From Pseudomonas sp. GM41(2012) (GTDB taxonomy: Bacteria > Pseudomonadota > Gammaproteobacteria > Pseudomonadales > Pseudomonadaceae), in assembly GCF_000282315.2 (NCBI RefSeq), contig NZ_AKJN02000008.1:558001-622000 (forward strand): a stretch of DNA of 64,000 nucleotides, read 5' to 3'. The translations under genes were made by a program, and so were the position numbers. How positions within the stretch are numbered: the first letter of the stretch is position 1; each line of letters opens with the position of its first letter. This document shows, one piece after another, positions 17,343 through 25,408 of this stretch. The notes beneath the pieces were generated by a model that ran no database searches, was not told where the DNA came from, and worked only from the letters and a program-made list of their open reading frames with translations.

Positions 17343-18327
17343 GCACGGTGGTCGGTTACGCAAGGCGGCGCTCGAATACGGCATCGCCGAAGCCGAGTGG
17401 CTCGACCTGTCCAGCGGCCTCGCGCCCTGGCCGTTTCCGGTCCCGGAGATTCCGTTGCGGGCCTGGGCGCGTTTGCCGGAAACCGACGACGGTCTGGAGC
17501 AGGCGGCCTGTGATTATTACGGCGCCGCTCAGGTGCTGCCGGTGGCCGGTTCGCAAATGGCGATCCAGTTGCTGCCGCGTTTGCGCCGGGCGGGCAAGGT
17601 CGGCGTGCTCTCGCCGTGTTACGCCGAACACGCCGAAGCGTGGCGCCGCAATGGCTACATCGTGCGTGAAGTGCTGGAGCAGGAAGTCGATTTCTATCTC
17701 GACAGCTTCGACGTGCTGGTAGTGGTCAACCCGAACAATCCTACCGGCCTGAGCCTGACACCGACTCGGCTGCTCGACTGGCACTCGCGGCTGGCCCAGC
17801 GTGGTGGCTGGCTGGTGGTGGACGAGGCGTTCATGGACAACACGCCGCAGCTGAGCCTGGCACCTTTTGCCAATCGGGTCGGGTTGATCGTGCTGCGTTC
17901 CTTCGGCAAATTTTTCGGCCTGGCCGGTGTGCGCCTGGGTTTCGTGCTGGCCGAGCGCAAGTTGCTCAAGTTGCTGGCCGAGCAAGTGGGACCGTGGGCG
18001 GTCAGCGGGCCGACGCGGGTGCTGGGTCAGGCCTGTCTGCTGGATACCGAAGGGCATGCCCGGCAGCGGGTTCGCACTGAAGAGGCCAGCGAGCGTCTGG
18101 CGCTGTTGCTTGAACACCACGGTTTCAAACCCCAGGGCGGCTGCGCGTTGTTTCAATGGCTGATCACCGAACGCGCCGAAGCCTTGCATGAATTCATGGC
18201 TCGGCGCGGCATTCTGCTGCGGTTGTTCACGCACAACAGCAGCCTGCGTTTCGGCTTGCCCGCCGATGAAGCCGACTGGACACGTCTCGCGCAAGCGTTC
18301 GAAGCCTACGCTAGGGAAACCCAATGA
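17335..18327 (+). CDS. cobC: L-threonine-O-3-phosphate decarboxylase CobC (PLP)
   Basis: A 330-residue fold-type I aminotransferase-like protein giving (R)-1-amino-2-propanol phosphate for the nucleotide-loop linker. The PLP lysine is K192 in RSFGKFFGLAGVRLG; VVNPNNPTGLSL and the substrate Arg near the C-terminus (SSLRFGLP) are seen. It overlaps cobD by eight bases and cobQ by four, so it is part of the same tightly packed operon. Resemblance to HisC is expected for this family, but a true HisC lies elsewhere in the window. Confidence 0.92.
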   Translation: MLEHGGRLRKAALEYGIAEAEWLDLSSGLAPWPFPVPEIPLRAWARLPETDDGLEQAACDYYGAAQVLPVAGSQMAIQLLPRLRRAGKVGVLSPCYAEHAEAWRRNGYIVREVLEQEVDFYLDSFDVLVVVNPNNPTGLSLTPTRLLDWHSRLAQRGGWLVVDEAFMDNTPQLSLAPFANRVGLIVLRSFGKFFGLAGVRLGFVLAERKLLKLLAEQVGPWAVSGPTRVLGQACLLDTEGHARQRVRTEEASERLALLLEHHGFKPQGGCALFQWLITERAEALHEFMARRGILLRLFTHNSSLRFGLPADEADWTRLAQAFEAYARETQ

Positions 18328-19775
18328 CAACGTTGATGGTGCAGGGCACCACTTCCGACGCCGGTAAAAGTACGCTGGTAACGGCGTTGTGCCGCTGGGT
18401 CACGCGTCAGGGCGTCAGCGTCGTGCCGTTCAAGCCACAGAACATGGCGCTCAACAGTGCCGTGACCGCCGACGGTGGCGAGATCGGTCGTGCGCAAGCG
18501 GTGCAGGCTCAAGCCGCCAACCTTGAGCCGCACACCGACATGAATCCGGTCCTGCTCAAACCCAACAGCGACACCGGCGCTCAAGTGATCATCCATGGCC
18601 GAGCGGTCACAACGATGAACGCGGTCGCGTATCACGACTACAAAGCCATCGCGATGCAAGCAGTGCTGGCCTCTCATGGACGGCTGAGCGCAGCGTATCC
18701 AGTGGTCATGGTCGAAGGCGCGGGCTCGCCGGCCGAGATCAATCTGCGTGCCGGCGACATCGCCAACATGGGCTTTGCCGAAGCCGTGGATTGTCCGGTG
18801 GTGCTGATTGCTGACATCAATCGCGGTGGGGTTTTCGCGCATCTGGTGGGCACGCTGGAACTGCTGTCGCCCAGCGAGCAGGCGCGGGTCAAAGGCTTCA
18901 TCATCAACCGGTTTCGTGGCGATATCGCTTTGCTGCAACCGGGCCTCGACTGGCTGGAAGCGCGGACCGGCAAACCGGTGATCGGCGTTCTGCCTTACGT
19001 GATGGACCTGCACCTTGAGGCCGAGGACGGCATCGATCAGCGTCAGACCGACAAGGCCGACCAGGTGCTGAAAGTGGTGGTGCCGGTGCTGCCGCGCATC
19101 AGCAACCACACCGATTTCGATCCGCTACGCTTGCATCCGCAGGTGGATCTGCAATTTGTCGGCCCCGGTCAGGCAATTCCACCGGCGGACCTGATTATTC
19201 TTCCCGGCTCGAAAAGCGTGCGCAGCGACCTCGCGTATCTGCGGGCCAATGGCTGGGACACTGCGATCAGTCGTCATCTGCGTTATGGCGGCAAAGTGCT
19301 GGGGATTTGCGGCGGTCTGCAAATGCTCGGCGACCAGGTACACGACCCGCTGGGCCTCGAAGGCGCACCGGGTTCCAGCGTCGGTTTGGGCTTGTTGGCG
19401 TTCGAAACCCGGCTCGAAGAAGAGAAGCAATTGCGCAATGTGCGCGGGCGTCTGGCGCTCGAAGACGCGCCGGTCATCGGCTATGAAATTCATGCCGGCG
19501 TGACCACCGGGCCGGCGCTGGAAAACGCCGCCGTGCAACTGGACGACGGTCGCTGCGACGGTGCGCAAAGCGTGGACGGGCAGATTTTCGGCACCTATCT
19601 GCATGGCCTGTTTGAATCGCCCGCGGCGTGTAGTGCGCTGTTGCGCTGGGCAGGTTTGCAGGCGGTGCAGGACGTGGATTATCACGCGTTACGTGAGCGC
19701 GATATCGAGCGGCTGGCGGATCTGGTGGAGAAGCATCTGGATACCCGACTGTTGCGTGAGCTCTGTGGGATTTGA
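18324..19775 (+). CDS. cobQ: Adenosylcobyric acid synthase CobQ/CbiP
   Basis: A 483-residue glutamine-dependent amidase that amidates side chains b, d, e and g. N-terminal dethiobiotin-synthetase-like domain with QGTTSDAGKSTLVTAL; VPFKPQNMALNS and EGAGSPAEINLR follow. The glutamine amidotransferase half carries GKVLGICGGLQMLG with the nucleophilic Cys and GTYLHGLFE with the His. Length is normal. A REP doublet separates it from cobU, so the second half of the pathway may be transcribed less. Confidence 0.95.
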   Translation: MTTLMVQGTTSDAGKSTLVTALCRWVTRQGVSVVPFKPQNMALNSAVTADGGEIGRAQAVQAQAANLEPHTDMNPVLLKPNSDTGAQVIIHGRAVTTMNAVAYHDYKAIAMQAVLASHGRLSAAYPVVMVEGAGSPAEINLRAGDIANMGFAEAVDCPVVLIADINRGGVFAHLVGTLELLSPSEQARVKGFIINRFRGDIALLQPGLDWLEARTGKPVIGVLPYVMDLHLEAEDGIDQRQTDKADQVLKVVVPVLPRISNHTDFDPLRLHPQVDLQFVGPGQAIPPADLIILPGSKSVRSDLAYLRANGWDTAISRHLRYGGKVLGICGGLQMLGDQVHDPLGLEGAPGSSVGLGLLAFETRLEEEKQLRNVRGRLALEDAPVIGYEIHAGVTTGPALENAAVQLDDGRCDGAQSVDGQIFGTYLHGLFESPAACSALLRWAGLQAVQDVDYHALRERDIERLADLVEKHLDTRLLRELCGI

Positions 19776-19790
19776 GGGGGTTTGAGAATG

Positions 19791-19867
19791 TCATCGCGGG
19801 CAAGCCATGCTCCTACAGGGGCAAGAGCCGCTCTTGATCCTGTAGGAGCAAGGCTTGCCCGCGATGA
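19791..19867. repeat. REP doublet, GTAGGAGCAAGGCTTGCCCGCGA family
   Basis: Arms at 19791-19819 and 19839-19867 are complements over 29 bp with one mismatch. It sits in the only sizeable spacer of the B12 operon, between cobQ and cobU. A stem this strong could stabilise the upstream mRNA end or reduce read-through. Confidence 0.9.
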
Positions 19868-19904
19868 GGCCCGTCGCCACACCGCCAATTTGAAGGAATG
19901 AACC

Positions 19905-20426
19905 ATGCTGCAACTGATCCTCGGCGGCGCCCGCTCCGGCAAAAGTCGCTTGGCTGAAAAGCTGGCTGCAGACAGTCAATTACACGTGACCTACATCGCC
20001 ACCAGCCAACCCCTCGACGGTGAAATGAACGAGCGGGTGGCCCATCACCGCGCCCGTCGCCCAGCCGAATGGGCGTTGATCGAAGAACCTGTGGAACTCG
20101 CCCGCATCCTGCGCGAAACCGCCAGTGCCGATCAGTGCCTGCTGGTGGATTGCCTGACGTTGTGGATGACCAACCTGCTGATGCTCGACGACGCCGAGCG
20201 TCTGTCGGCCGAGCGTGATGCGCTGCTGGACTGCCTGGCGTCGTTGCCGGGTGAAATCATTTTTGTCAGCAACGAGACCGGAATGGGTGTCGTGCCGCTG
20301 GGCGAATTGACTCGCCGCTATGTCGATGAAGCCGGTTGGCTGCATCAAGCCTTGGCCGAGCGCTGTCAACGCGTCGTCCTGACCGTCGCCGGCCTGCCCC
20401 TGACTTTGAAAGGAACTGCGTTATGA
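19905..20426 (+). CDS. cobU: Bifunctional adenosylcobinamide kinase / adenosylcobinamide-phosphate guanylyltransferase (CobU, = CobP)
   Basis: A 173-residue enzyme that phosphorylates and then GMP-activates cobinamide. The P-loop is GGARSGKSRLAEKLA at the N-terminus; the guanylylated His is in HHRARRPAEW; LLVDCLTLWMTNLL and VSNETGMGVVP complete the family pattern. In the P. denitrificans scheme this is cobP. It overlaps cobT by four bases (ATGA). Confidence 0.95.
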   Translation: MLQLILGGARSGKSRLAEKLAADSQLHVTYIATSQPLDGEMNERVAHHRARRPAEWALIEEPVELARILRETASADQCLLVDCLTLWMTNLLMLDDAERLSAERDALLDCLASLPGEIIFVSNETGMGVVPLGELTRRYVDEAGWLHQALAERCQRVVLTVAGLPLTLKGTAL

Positions 20427-21478
20427 CTCAATCCTGGTGGCTGAACCCGTGCAAACCGATCAACGCTCAAGCGGTCGAGCAGGCTGAGGCCCGTCAACAG
20501 CAGCTGACCAAACCGGCCGGCTCCCTCGGTCGGCTTGAGTCGGTGGCCGTGCAATTGGCCGGGCTGCAGGGGCAGGTCAAGCCGAGTCTGGATCAGCTGT
20601 GGATCGCAATTTTTGCCGGCGACCATGGCGTGGTTGCTGAAGGGGTGTCGGCATTTCCCCAGGAAGTCACCGGGCAGATGTTGCTCAACTTCGTCAGTGG
20701 CGGGGCGGCGATCAGCGTGCTGGCGCGGCAACTCGGGGCCTCCCTGGAAGTCGTCGACCTCGGCACGGTCACGCCGTCGTTGAATTTGCCAGGTGTGCGT
20801 CACGTCAACATCGGCCCGGGCACGGCGAATTTTGTCGAAGGTCCGGCGATGACGCCGGCTCAAGGCGAACTCGCTTTGCAGGCCGGCCGCGACAGTGTGC
20901 AGCGCGCCATCGCGGCGGGAGCGCAGTTGTTTATCGGTGGCGAGATGGGCATCGGCAACACCACCGCGGCCAGCGCGTTGGCCTGTGCCTTGCTCGATTG
21001 CCCGGTGGTGCATCTGGCCGGGCCGGGTACAGGTTTGAATGCGGCGGGTGTCAGCCATAAAGCGCAGGTGATCGAACGCGCTTTGGCGTTGCACAGCGCT
21101 CAGCGTGGTGATGCGCTGCAAACCTTGTTCAACCTCGGCGGTTTTGAAATTGCGGCTCTGGTCGGCGCGTATCTGGCGTGTGCCCAGGAAGGCGTTGCGG
21201 TGCTGGTGGACGGTTTTATTTGCAGCGTCGCGGCGTTGGTGGCGGTGCGCTTGAATCCTGAATGCCGTCAGTGGCTGTTGTTCGGCCATCGCGGCGCCGA
21301 GCCGGGTCATCGTCATGTGCTGGAAACCCTCAACGCCGAACCGCTGCTGGACCTCGGCCTGCGTCTGGGCGAGGGCAGTGGTGCCGCGTTGGCCGTGCCG
21401 TTGCTGCGTCTGGCGTGCGACCTTCACGGGCAGATGGCGACATTCGCCGAGGCCGCCGTGGCGGATCGTCCGGTATGA
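20423..21478 (+). CDS. cobT: Nicotinate-nucleotide--dimethylbenzimidazole phosphoribosyltransferase CobT (= CobU of P. denitrificans)
   Basis: A 351-residue enzyme that makes alpha-ribazole phosphate from nicotinate mononucleotide and DMB. Diagnostic stretches are KPAGSLGRLE, FAGDHGVVAEGVSAFPQEVT, GGEMGIGNTTAASAL and GHRGAEPGHRH, with the C-terminal catalytic Glu in the LRLGEGSGAALAVPLL block. The start at 20423 overlaps the cobU stop; the upstream frame extension to 20336 lies inside cobU and is rejected. It uses the DMB made by BluB encoded earlier in the operon. Confidence 0.95.
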   Translation: MTQSWWLNPCKPINAQAVEQAEARQQQLTKPAGSLGRLESVAVQLAGLQGQVKPSLDQLWIAIFAGDHGVVAEGVSAFPQEVTGQMLLNFVSGGAAISVLARQLGASLEVVDLGTVTPSLNLPGVRHVNIGPGTANFVEGPAMTPAQGELALQAGRDSVQRAIAAGAQLFIGGEMGIGNTTAASALACALLDCPVVHLAGPGTGLNAAGVSHKAQVIERALALHSAQRGDALQTLFNLGGFEIAALVGAYLACAQEGVAVLVDGFICSVAALVAVRLNPECRQWLLFGHRGAEPGHRHVLETLNAEPLLDLGLRLGEGSGAALAVPLLRLACDLHGQMATFAEAAVADRPV

Positions 21479-22050
21479 CCTTGCGCCTGGACCTGTTGCG
21501 CCACGGCGAAACCGAACTCGGTGGCGGTTTGCGCGGCAGCCTCGACGATGCGTTGACTGAAAAGGGCTGGGCGCAGATGCGCGCGGCAGTGGTCGAGCAG
21601 GGGCCTTGGGATCGTTTGGTCAGCTCGCCACTGCAGCGGTGCGCGCGGTTCGCCGAAGAGCTCGGCGCACAGTTGGGTTTGCCGGTGCAGTTGGATAAAG
21701 ACCTCCAGGAGCTGCACTTCGGCGTCTGGGAAGGGCAGAGCGCCGCCGCGTTGATGGAAACCGATGCCGAGGCGTTGGGATTGTTTTGGGCCGACCCTTA
21801 TTCGTTTACGCCGCCTCAGGGTGAGCCGGTGGTGGATTTTTCGACGCGGGTGTTGGCAGCTGTTGAGCGCTTGCAGGCTACTTACGCAGGCGAGCGGGTG
21901 TTGCTGATCAGTCACGGCGGGGTCATGCGTTTGTTGCTGGCTCAGGCGCGGGGATTGCCTCGTGAGCAGTTGCTCAACGTCGAAGTCGGGCATGGCGCGT
22001 TGTTTTCGCTGACGGTCGAATCCGGCCTGTTGTTAAAGGAAGCGCTCTGA
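21475..22050 (+). CDS. Alpha-ribazole-5'-phosphate phosphatase (histidine phosphatase family)
   Basis: A 191-residue phosphoglycerate-mutase-like phosphatase. The phosphohistidine motif is LDLLRHGETELGG and the second catalytic His lies in LLISHGGVMRLLL; ELHFGVWEGQSA is also typical. Position between cobT and cobS indicates removal of the 5'-phosphate of alpha-ribazole (phosphate); in enteric bacteria this gene is called cobC, a name used here for the decarboxylase. The start at 21475 overlaps the cobT stop; a longer frame from 21262 would be internal to cobT. Confidence 0.88.
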   Translation: MTLRLDLLRHGETELGGGLRGSLDDALTEKGWAQMRAAVVEQGPWDRLVSSPLQRCARFAEELGAQLGLPVQLDKDLQELHFGVWEGQSAAALMETDAEALGLFWADPYSFTPPQGEPVVDFSTRVLAAVERLQATYAGERVLLISHGGVMRLLLAQARGLPREQLLNVEVGHGALFSLTVESGLLLKEAL

Positions 22051-22052
22051 CC

Positions 22053-22787
22053 ATGTTGCCGTTCTGGATCGCCCTGCAATTTTTGAGCAGTCTGCCGATT
22101 CGTCTGCCGGGCATGCCGGAACCACAGGAATTGGGGCGGTCCTTGCTGTTTTATCCGCTGGTCGGCCTGCTGTTCGGCGGGATTTTGTGGGCGTCCAACT
22201 GGCTGCTGCTCGGTACCCCGTTGTTGCTTCACGCCGCGCTGTTGCTGACGGTTTGGGTCCTGCTCAGCGGTGCCTTGCACCTGGATGGCCTGGCCGACAG
22301 CGCCGATGCATGGCTCGGTGGGTTCGGAGATCGCGAGCGCACGTTGACGATCATGAAGGACCCGCGCAGCGGGCCGATTGCGGTCGTGACGCTGGTGCTG
22401 GTGTTGCTGCTCAAATTCGCCGCGTTGCTGGCATTGATCGAGCAGCAACACGCCGTTGTCCTGATCATTGTCCCGTTGATCGGGCGCAGCGCGATGTTGG
22501 GGTTGTTCCTGACCACGCCTTATGTGCGTGCCGGTGGCCTGGGACAAGCGCTGGCCGATCATCTGCCGCGTCTGGCGGGTAAGCAGGTGTTGGCGGTGAG
22601 TGCGTTGGCGTGTGTTTTGATTGCCGGCCTCAGCGGCGTATTGGCAGTGGTGCTGGCGGCGCTGGTGTTTGTCTGGCTGCGGCAACTGATGCTGCGCCGA
22701 TTGGGCGGCACGACGGGCGATACGGCGGGGGCGTTGCTGGAATTGCTGGAAATGGTTTTACTGGTCAGCCTCGCACTGGTTCCGTAG
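22053..22787 (+). CDS. cobS: Adenosylcobinamide-GDP ribazoletransferase CobS (= CobV)
   Basis: A 244-residue integral membrane protein with about six hydrophobic segments that joins adenosylcobinamide-GDP with alpha-ribazole, the last step of B12 synthesis. The acidic motif HLDGLADSADAWLGG and KDPRSGPIAVV match the family. It begins two bases after the phosphatase stop and closes the operon; a REP doublet follows. Confidence 0.95.
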   Translation: MLPFWIALQFLSSLPIRLPGMPEPQELGRSLLFYPLVGLLFGGILWASNWLLLGTPLLLHAALLLTVWVLLSGALHLDGLADSADAWLGGFGDRERTLTIMKDPRSGPIAVVTLVLVLLLKFAALLALIEQQHAVVLIIVPLIGRSAMLGLFLTTPYVRAGGLGQALADHLPRLAGKQVLAVSALACVLIAGLSGVLAVVLAALVFVWLRQLMLRRLGGTTGDTAGALLELLEMVLLVSLALVP

Positions 22788-22874
22788 GAGCAAAGCTTGC
22801 TCGCGATGGCCGCGCTGCTGTTCTTTCAGGGAAAACGCGTTAACGTTCATCGCGGGCAAGCCTTGCTCCTACAG
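22783..22874. repeat. REP doublet after cobS
   Basis: GTAGGAGCAAAGCTTGCTCGCGATG at about 22784-22808 faces ATCGCGGGCAAGCCTTGCTC ending in CTACAG at about 22849-22874. Arms belong to the same family as the copy between cobQ and cobU but pair with two or three mismatches. Its left arm starts inside the last codons of cobS. Confidence 0.85.
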
Positions 22875-22908
22875 GTAATTTGTATCAAAAATTTGCATTC
22901 ATTTAACC

Positions 22909-22924
22909 GCGGGTATATACACGC
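22909..22924. promoter_or_regulatory. Probable MarR operator over the marR promoter
   Basis: GCGGGTATATACACGC, a near-perfect palindrome just before the marR start codon. A perfect version of the same site lies upstream of the adjacent MFS gene (23353-23370). TATATA within it could be the -10 box with TTGCAT (22893-22898) as -35, though the spacer of 15 bp is short. Confidence 0.7.
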
Positions 22925-22927
22925 ACC

Positions 22928-23332
22928 ATGCTCGACTCCCAATGTTTATGCATCAACCTGCGTCGCGCCGCCCGTGGCGTCAGCAGGCATTACGACGGCG
23001 CTCTCGACGGCTTCGGGATCAACGTCGCCCAGTATTCTCTGCTGTGTAATCTGCAGCGTCTGGATAAACCGAGTATTTCCACGTTGGCCGAGGCCATGGG
23101 GCTGGATCGTAGCACCTTGGGGCGCAATCTGCGGGTGCTGGAAGGCGAAGGCCTGCTGAAGCTGGTCGAGGGCGAAGACATGCGTAACCGCATCGTCATG
23201 CTCACCGAGGCCGGTGTTGAGCGGCTGAAAGCGGCCTTGCCCGCGTGGGAAGCGGCGCAACAGCGGTTGATTGACCGTTTGGGTGCCGAGAAACGCGAAA
23301 CCTTGCTGCGACTGCTGGACGAACTGGCGTGA
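22928..23332 (+). CDS. MarR family transcriptional regulator
   Basis: A 134-residue winged-helix repressor. The recognition region is ISTLAEAMGLDRSTLGRNLRVLEGEGLLKLVEG, and the wing carries EDMRNRIVMLTEAG. The N-terminal CLC (C6, C8) and a further Cys in YSLLCNLQ could allow redox sensing, as in OhrR-type members, but this is speculation. No Shine-Dalgarno precedes the ATG, and the presumed -10 is within 15 bases, so the mRNA may be leaderless. It should repress itself and the MFS gene downstream through the shared palindrome. Confidence 0.9.
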   Translation: MLDSQCLCINLRRAARGVSRHYDGALDGFGINVAQYSLLCNLQRLDKPSISTLAEAMGLDRSTLGRNLRVLEGEGLLKLVEGEDMRNRIVMLTEAGVERLKAALPAWEAAQQRLIDRLGAEKRETLLRLLDELA

Positions 23333-23352
23333 TGCCGGTTTTTCCGATCTTA

Positions 23353-23370
23353 AGCGGGTATATACCCGCT
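23353..23370. promoter_or_regulatory. Perfect 18-bp palindrome, probable MarR operator of the MFS gene
   Basis: AGCGGGTATATACCCGCT is an exact palindrome that ends four bases before the GGAG ribosome-binding site of the MFS gene. The core GCGGGTATATAC recurs upstream of marR. Two copies flanking a MarR gene strongly suggest it is the binding site of this regulator. Confidence 0.8.
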
Positions 23371-23384
23371 ACCGGAGAATAAGA

Positions 23385-24593
23385 ATGACATCGATGTGGC
23401 GTACGTGTGGTTGGGTTTTGTTGGGGAGTGCGCTGATTCTTGCGTTGTCCTTGGGGGTAAGACACGGCTTCGGGCTGTTTCTGGCGCCGATGAGTGCCGA
23501 GTTCGGTTGGGGGCGTGAGACGTTTGCCTTCGCCATTGCTTTGCAGAACCTGATCTGGGGCCTGGCGCAGCCATTCACCGGCGCGCTGGCCGACCGCTTT
23601 GGTGCCGCGAAAGTGGTGTTGGTCGGCGGTGTCTTGTATGCATTGGGCCTGGTGTTCATGGGCCTGTCGGATTCCGCCGTGACCTTGTCCCTGAGTGCCG
23701 GCCTGTTGATCGGCATCGGTCTGTCCGGTACCTCGTTCTCGGTGATCCTCGGCGTAGTCGGCCGTGCAGTGCCGCCAGAGAAACGCAGCATGGGCATGGG
23801 CATTGCCAGCGCTGCCGGCTCTTTCGGTCAATTCGCCATGTTGCCCGGCACGCTGGGGTTGATCGGCTGGCTCGGCTGGTCCGCTGCATTGCTGGTGTTG
23901 GGCCTGTTGGTGGCACTGATTGTGCCGCTGGTGAGCATGCTCAAGGACAAGCCGCTGCCGGTGCTCGGTCATGAGCAAACGCTGTCCGAAGCATTGCACG
24001 AGGCCTGTTCCCATTCGGGATTCTGGCTGCTGGCGTTCGGCTTTTTTGTCTGCGGTTTTCAGGTGGTATTCATCGGCGTGCACTTGCCGGCTTATCTGGT
24101 GGATCAGCATCTTCCGGCGAGCGTCGGCACCACGGTGCTGGCGTTGATCGGGCTGTTCAATATTTTCGGGACCTACACGGCGGGCTGGCTGGGCGGACGG
24201 ATGTCCAAGCCACGTTTGCTTACGGGCCTGTATCTGCTGCGGGCAGTGGTGATCGGGTTGTTCCTGTGGGCGCCCGTCACGACGACCACCGCGTACCTGT
24301 TTGGCATGACGATGGGCTTCCTGTGGCTGTCGACGGTGCCCTTGACCAACGGCACCGTCGCGACCTTGTTCGGCGTGCGAAATCTGTCCATGCTCGGTGG
24401 GATTGTTTTCCTGTTTCACCAGCTCGGATCGTTCCTAGGCGGCTGGTTGGGCGGGGTGGTGTATGACCGAACCGGGAGCTATGACTTGATCTGGCAAGTG
24501 GCGATTCTCTTGAGCCTGTTGGCCGCCGCCCTGAACTGGCCGGTGCGTGAGCGGCCGGTGGCGCGCCTGCAAACACAGATGAGTGCGATATGA
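23385..24593 (+). CDS. Major facilitator superfamily transporter
   Basis: A 402-residue protein with 12 hydrophobic segments and an MFS loop 2-3 motif GALADRFGAAKV. The start at 23385 (MTSMWRTC, after GGAG) is chosen; the longer frame to 23271 runs through marR and the operator. FGLFLAPMSAEFGWGRETFAFA is typical of the monocarboxylate/oxalate-formate-like branch, so a small organic acid or drug is possible; the substrate is unknown. Regulation by the upstream MarR is likely. Its stop overlaps the start of a 40-codon gene. Confidence 0.88.
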   Translation: MTSMWRTCGWVLLGSALILALSLGVRHGFGLFLAPMSAEFGWGRETFAFAIALQNLIWGLAQPFTGALADRFGAAKVVLVGGVLYALGLVFMGLSDSAVTLSLSAGLLIGIGLSGTSFSVILGVVGRAVPPEKRSMGMGIASAAGSFGQFAMLPGTLGLIGWLGWSAALLVLGLLVALIVPLVSMLKDKPLPVLGHEQTLSEALHEACSHSGFWLLAFGFFVCGFQVVFIGVHLPAYLVDQHLPASVGTTVLALIGLFNIFGTYTAGWLGGRMSKPRLLTGLYLLRAVVIGLFLWAPVTTTTAYLFGMTMGFLWLSTVPLTNGTVATLFGVRNLSMLGGIVFLFHQLGSFLGGWLGGVVYDRTGSYDLIWQVAILLSLLAAALNWPVRERPVARLQTQMSAI

Positions 24594-24712
24594 ACAGTCT
24601 CTGGCCGCGGATCGCTGTCGTCGCTGTCTGCGCGTTGCTGCTGGCCCTGTCGTGGTGGGGCTGGCATCAGGGCGGGCTGGCGCTGATGCAACTGGGCATG
24701 GGTGCTTGCTAG
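24590..24712 (+). CDS. Small single-span membrane peptide (40 aa)
   Basis: An ATG overlapping the MFS stop (ATGA) opens a 40-codon frame ending TAG at 24712. The product begins MNSLWPRIAVVAVCALLLAL and ends MQLGMGAC: one hydrophobic helix (about residues 7-24) followed by WWGWHQGG and a short tail. Coupling to the MFS gene, the membrane character and the exact overlap argue for a real gene, perhaps an accessory of the transporter. No family is recognised. The short length means chance cannot be excluded. Confidence 0.55.
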   Translation: MNSLWPRIAVVAVCALLLALSWWGWHQGGLALMQLGMGAC

Positions 24713-24767
24713 CAGGATGTGAGGGCGAGTAACTTCGGTTTGGACGACTTCTCGAGGATGCCCCCAC

Positions 24768-25319
24768 ATGCTGATGCGCTGGCTCGCAGTTCCCGCGTTA
24801 CTGGTAGCGTTTAGTGGATTGGCTCAAGCGGCCGAGTGCCCGGAGCTTTTGCAGGGCTCGTTGCCCAAGTTGCGCGCCAAGGAATCCATCGACCTGTGCC
24901 AGCGCTTCGCCGGCAAACCGCTGGTGGTGGTCAATACCGCGAGCTTCTGTGGTTTCGCCCCGCAGTTCAAAGGCCTTGAGGCGCTGAATCAGCGTTACAA
25001 GGATCAGGGGCTGGAAGTAATCGGCGTTCCGTCCAACGACTTCAAGCAAGAGTCCAAGGATGGCGAAGAGACTGCCAAGGTCTGCTACGTGAACTACGGC
25101 GTGACGTTCACCATGACTGAACCGCAGAAAGTCCGCGGTAATGACGCGACGCACTTGTTCAAGATCATCGCCGGGCAGAGCACCGCGCCGAAGTGGAACT
25201 TCTACAAGTACGTGGTCGATCGCAAGGGCCAGGTAATCGCCAATTTCTCCAGCCTGACCAAGCCTGACGATCCCGAGTTCATCGCCGCGGTGGAGAAAGC
25301 CCTGGCCTCGCAACCCTGA
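24768..25319 (+). CDS. Glutathione peroxidase family protein, exported
   Basis: A 183-residue thioredoxin-fold peroxidase with a signal peptide (MLMRWLAVPALLVAFSGLAQA). The peroxidatic cysteine is C61 in NTASFCGFAPQFKGLE; W143 and N144 lie in KWNFYKYVVD. The position that normally holds the catalytic Gln (NQF) reads NDF (D91). Further cysteines occur near the mature N-terminus (ECPELL, DLCQRF) and at VCYVN, so the reductant may be thioredoxin-like and not glutathione. A bidirectional terminator follows. Confidence 0.87.
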   Translation: MLMRWLAVPALLVAFSGLAQAAECPELLQGSLPKLRAKESIDLCQRFAGKPLVVVNTASFCGFAPQFKGLEALNQRYKDQGLEVIGVPSNDFKQESKDGEETAKVCYVNYGVTFTMTEPQKVRGNDATHLFKIIAGQSTAPKWNFYKYVVDRKGQVIANFSSLTKPDDPEFIAAVEKALASQP

Positions 25320-25331
25320 TTGACGCCCATT

Positions 25332-25369
25332 AAAAAGCCCCGCCTCTGTACAAGAGAACGGGGCTTTTT
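25332..25369. terminator. Bidirectional terminator between GPx and FadL genes
   Basis: AAAAAGCCCCG (25332-25342) pairs with CGGGGCTTTTT (25359-25369) in an 11-bp perfect stem between two convergent genes, with A and T runs on both flanks. Confidence 0.92.
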
Positions 25370-25408
25370 CAATTCAGGCGGCGAGCGGTTCAGGTTCGCC
25401 GTGAATCA

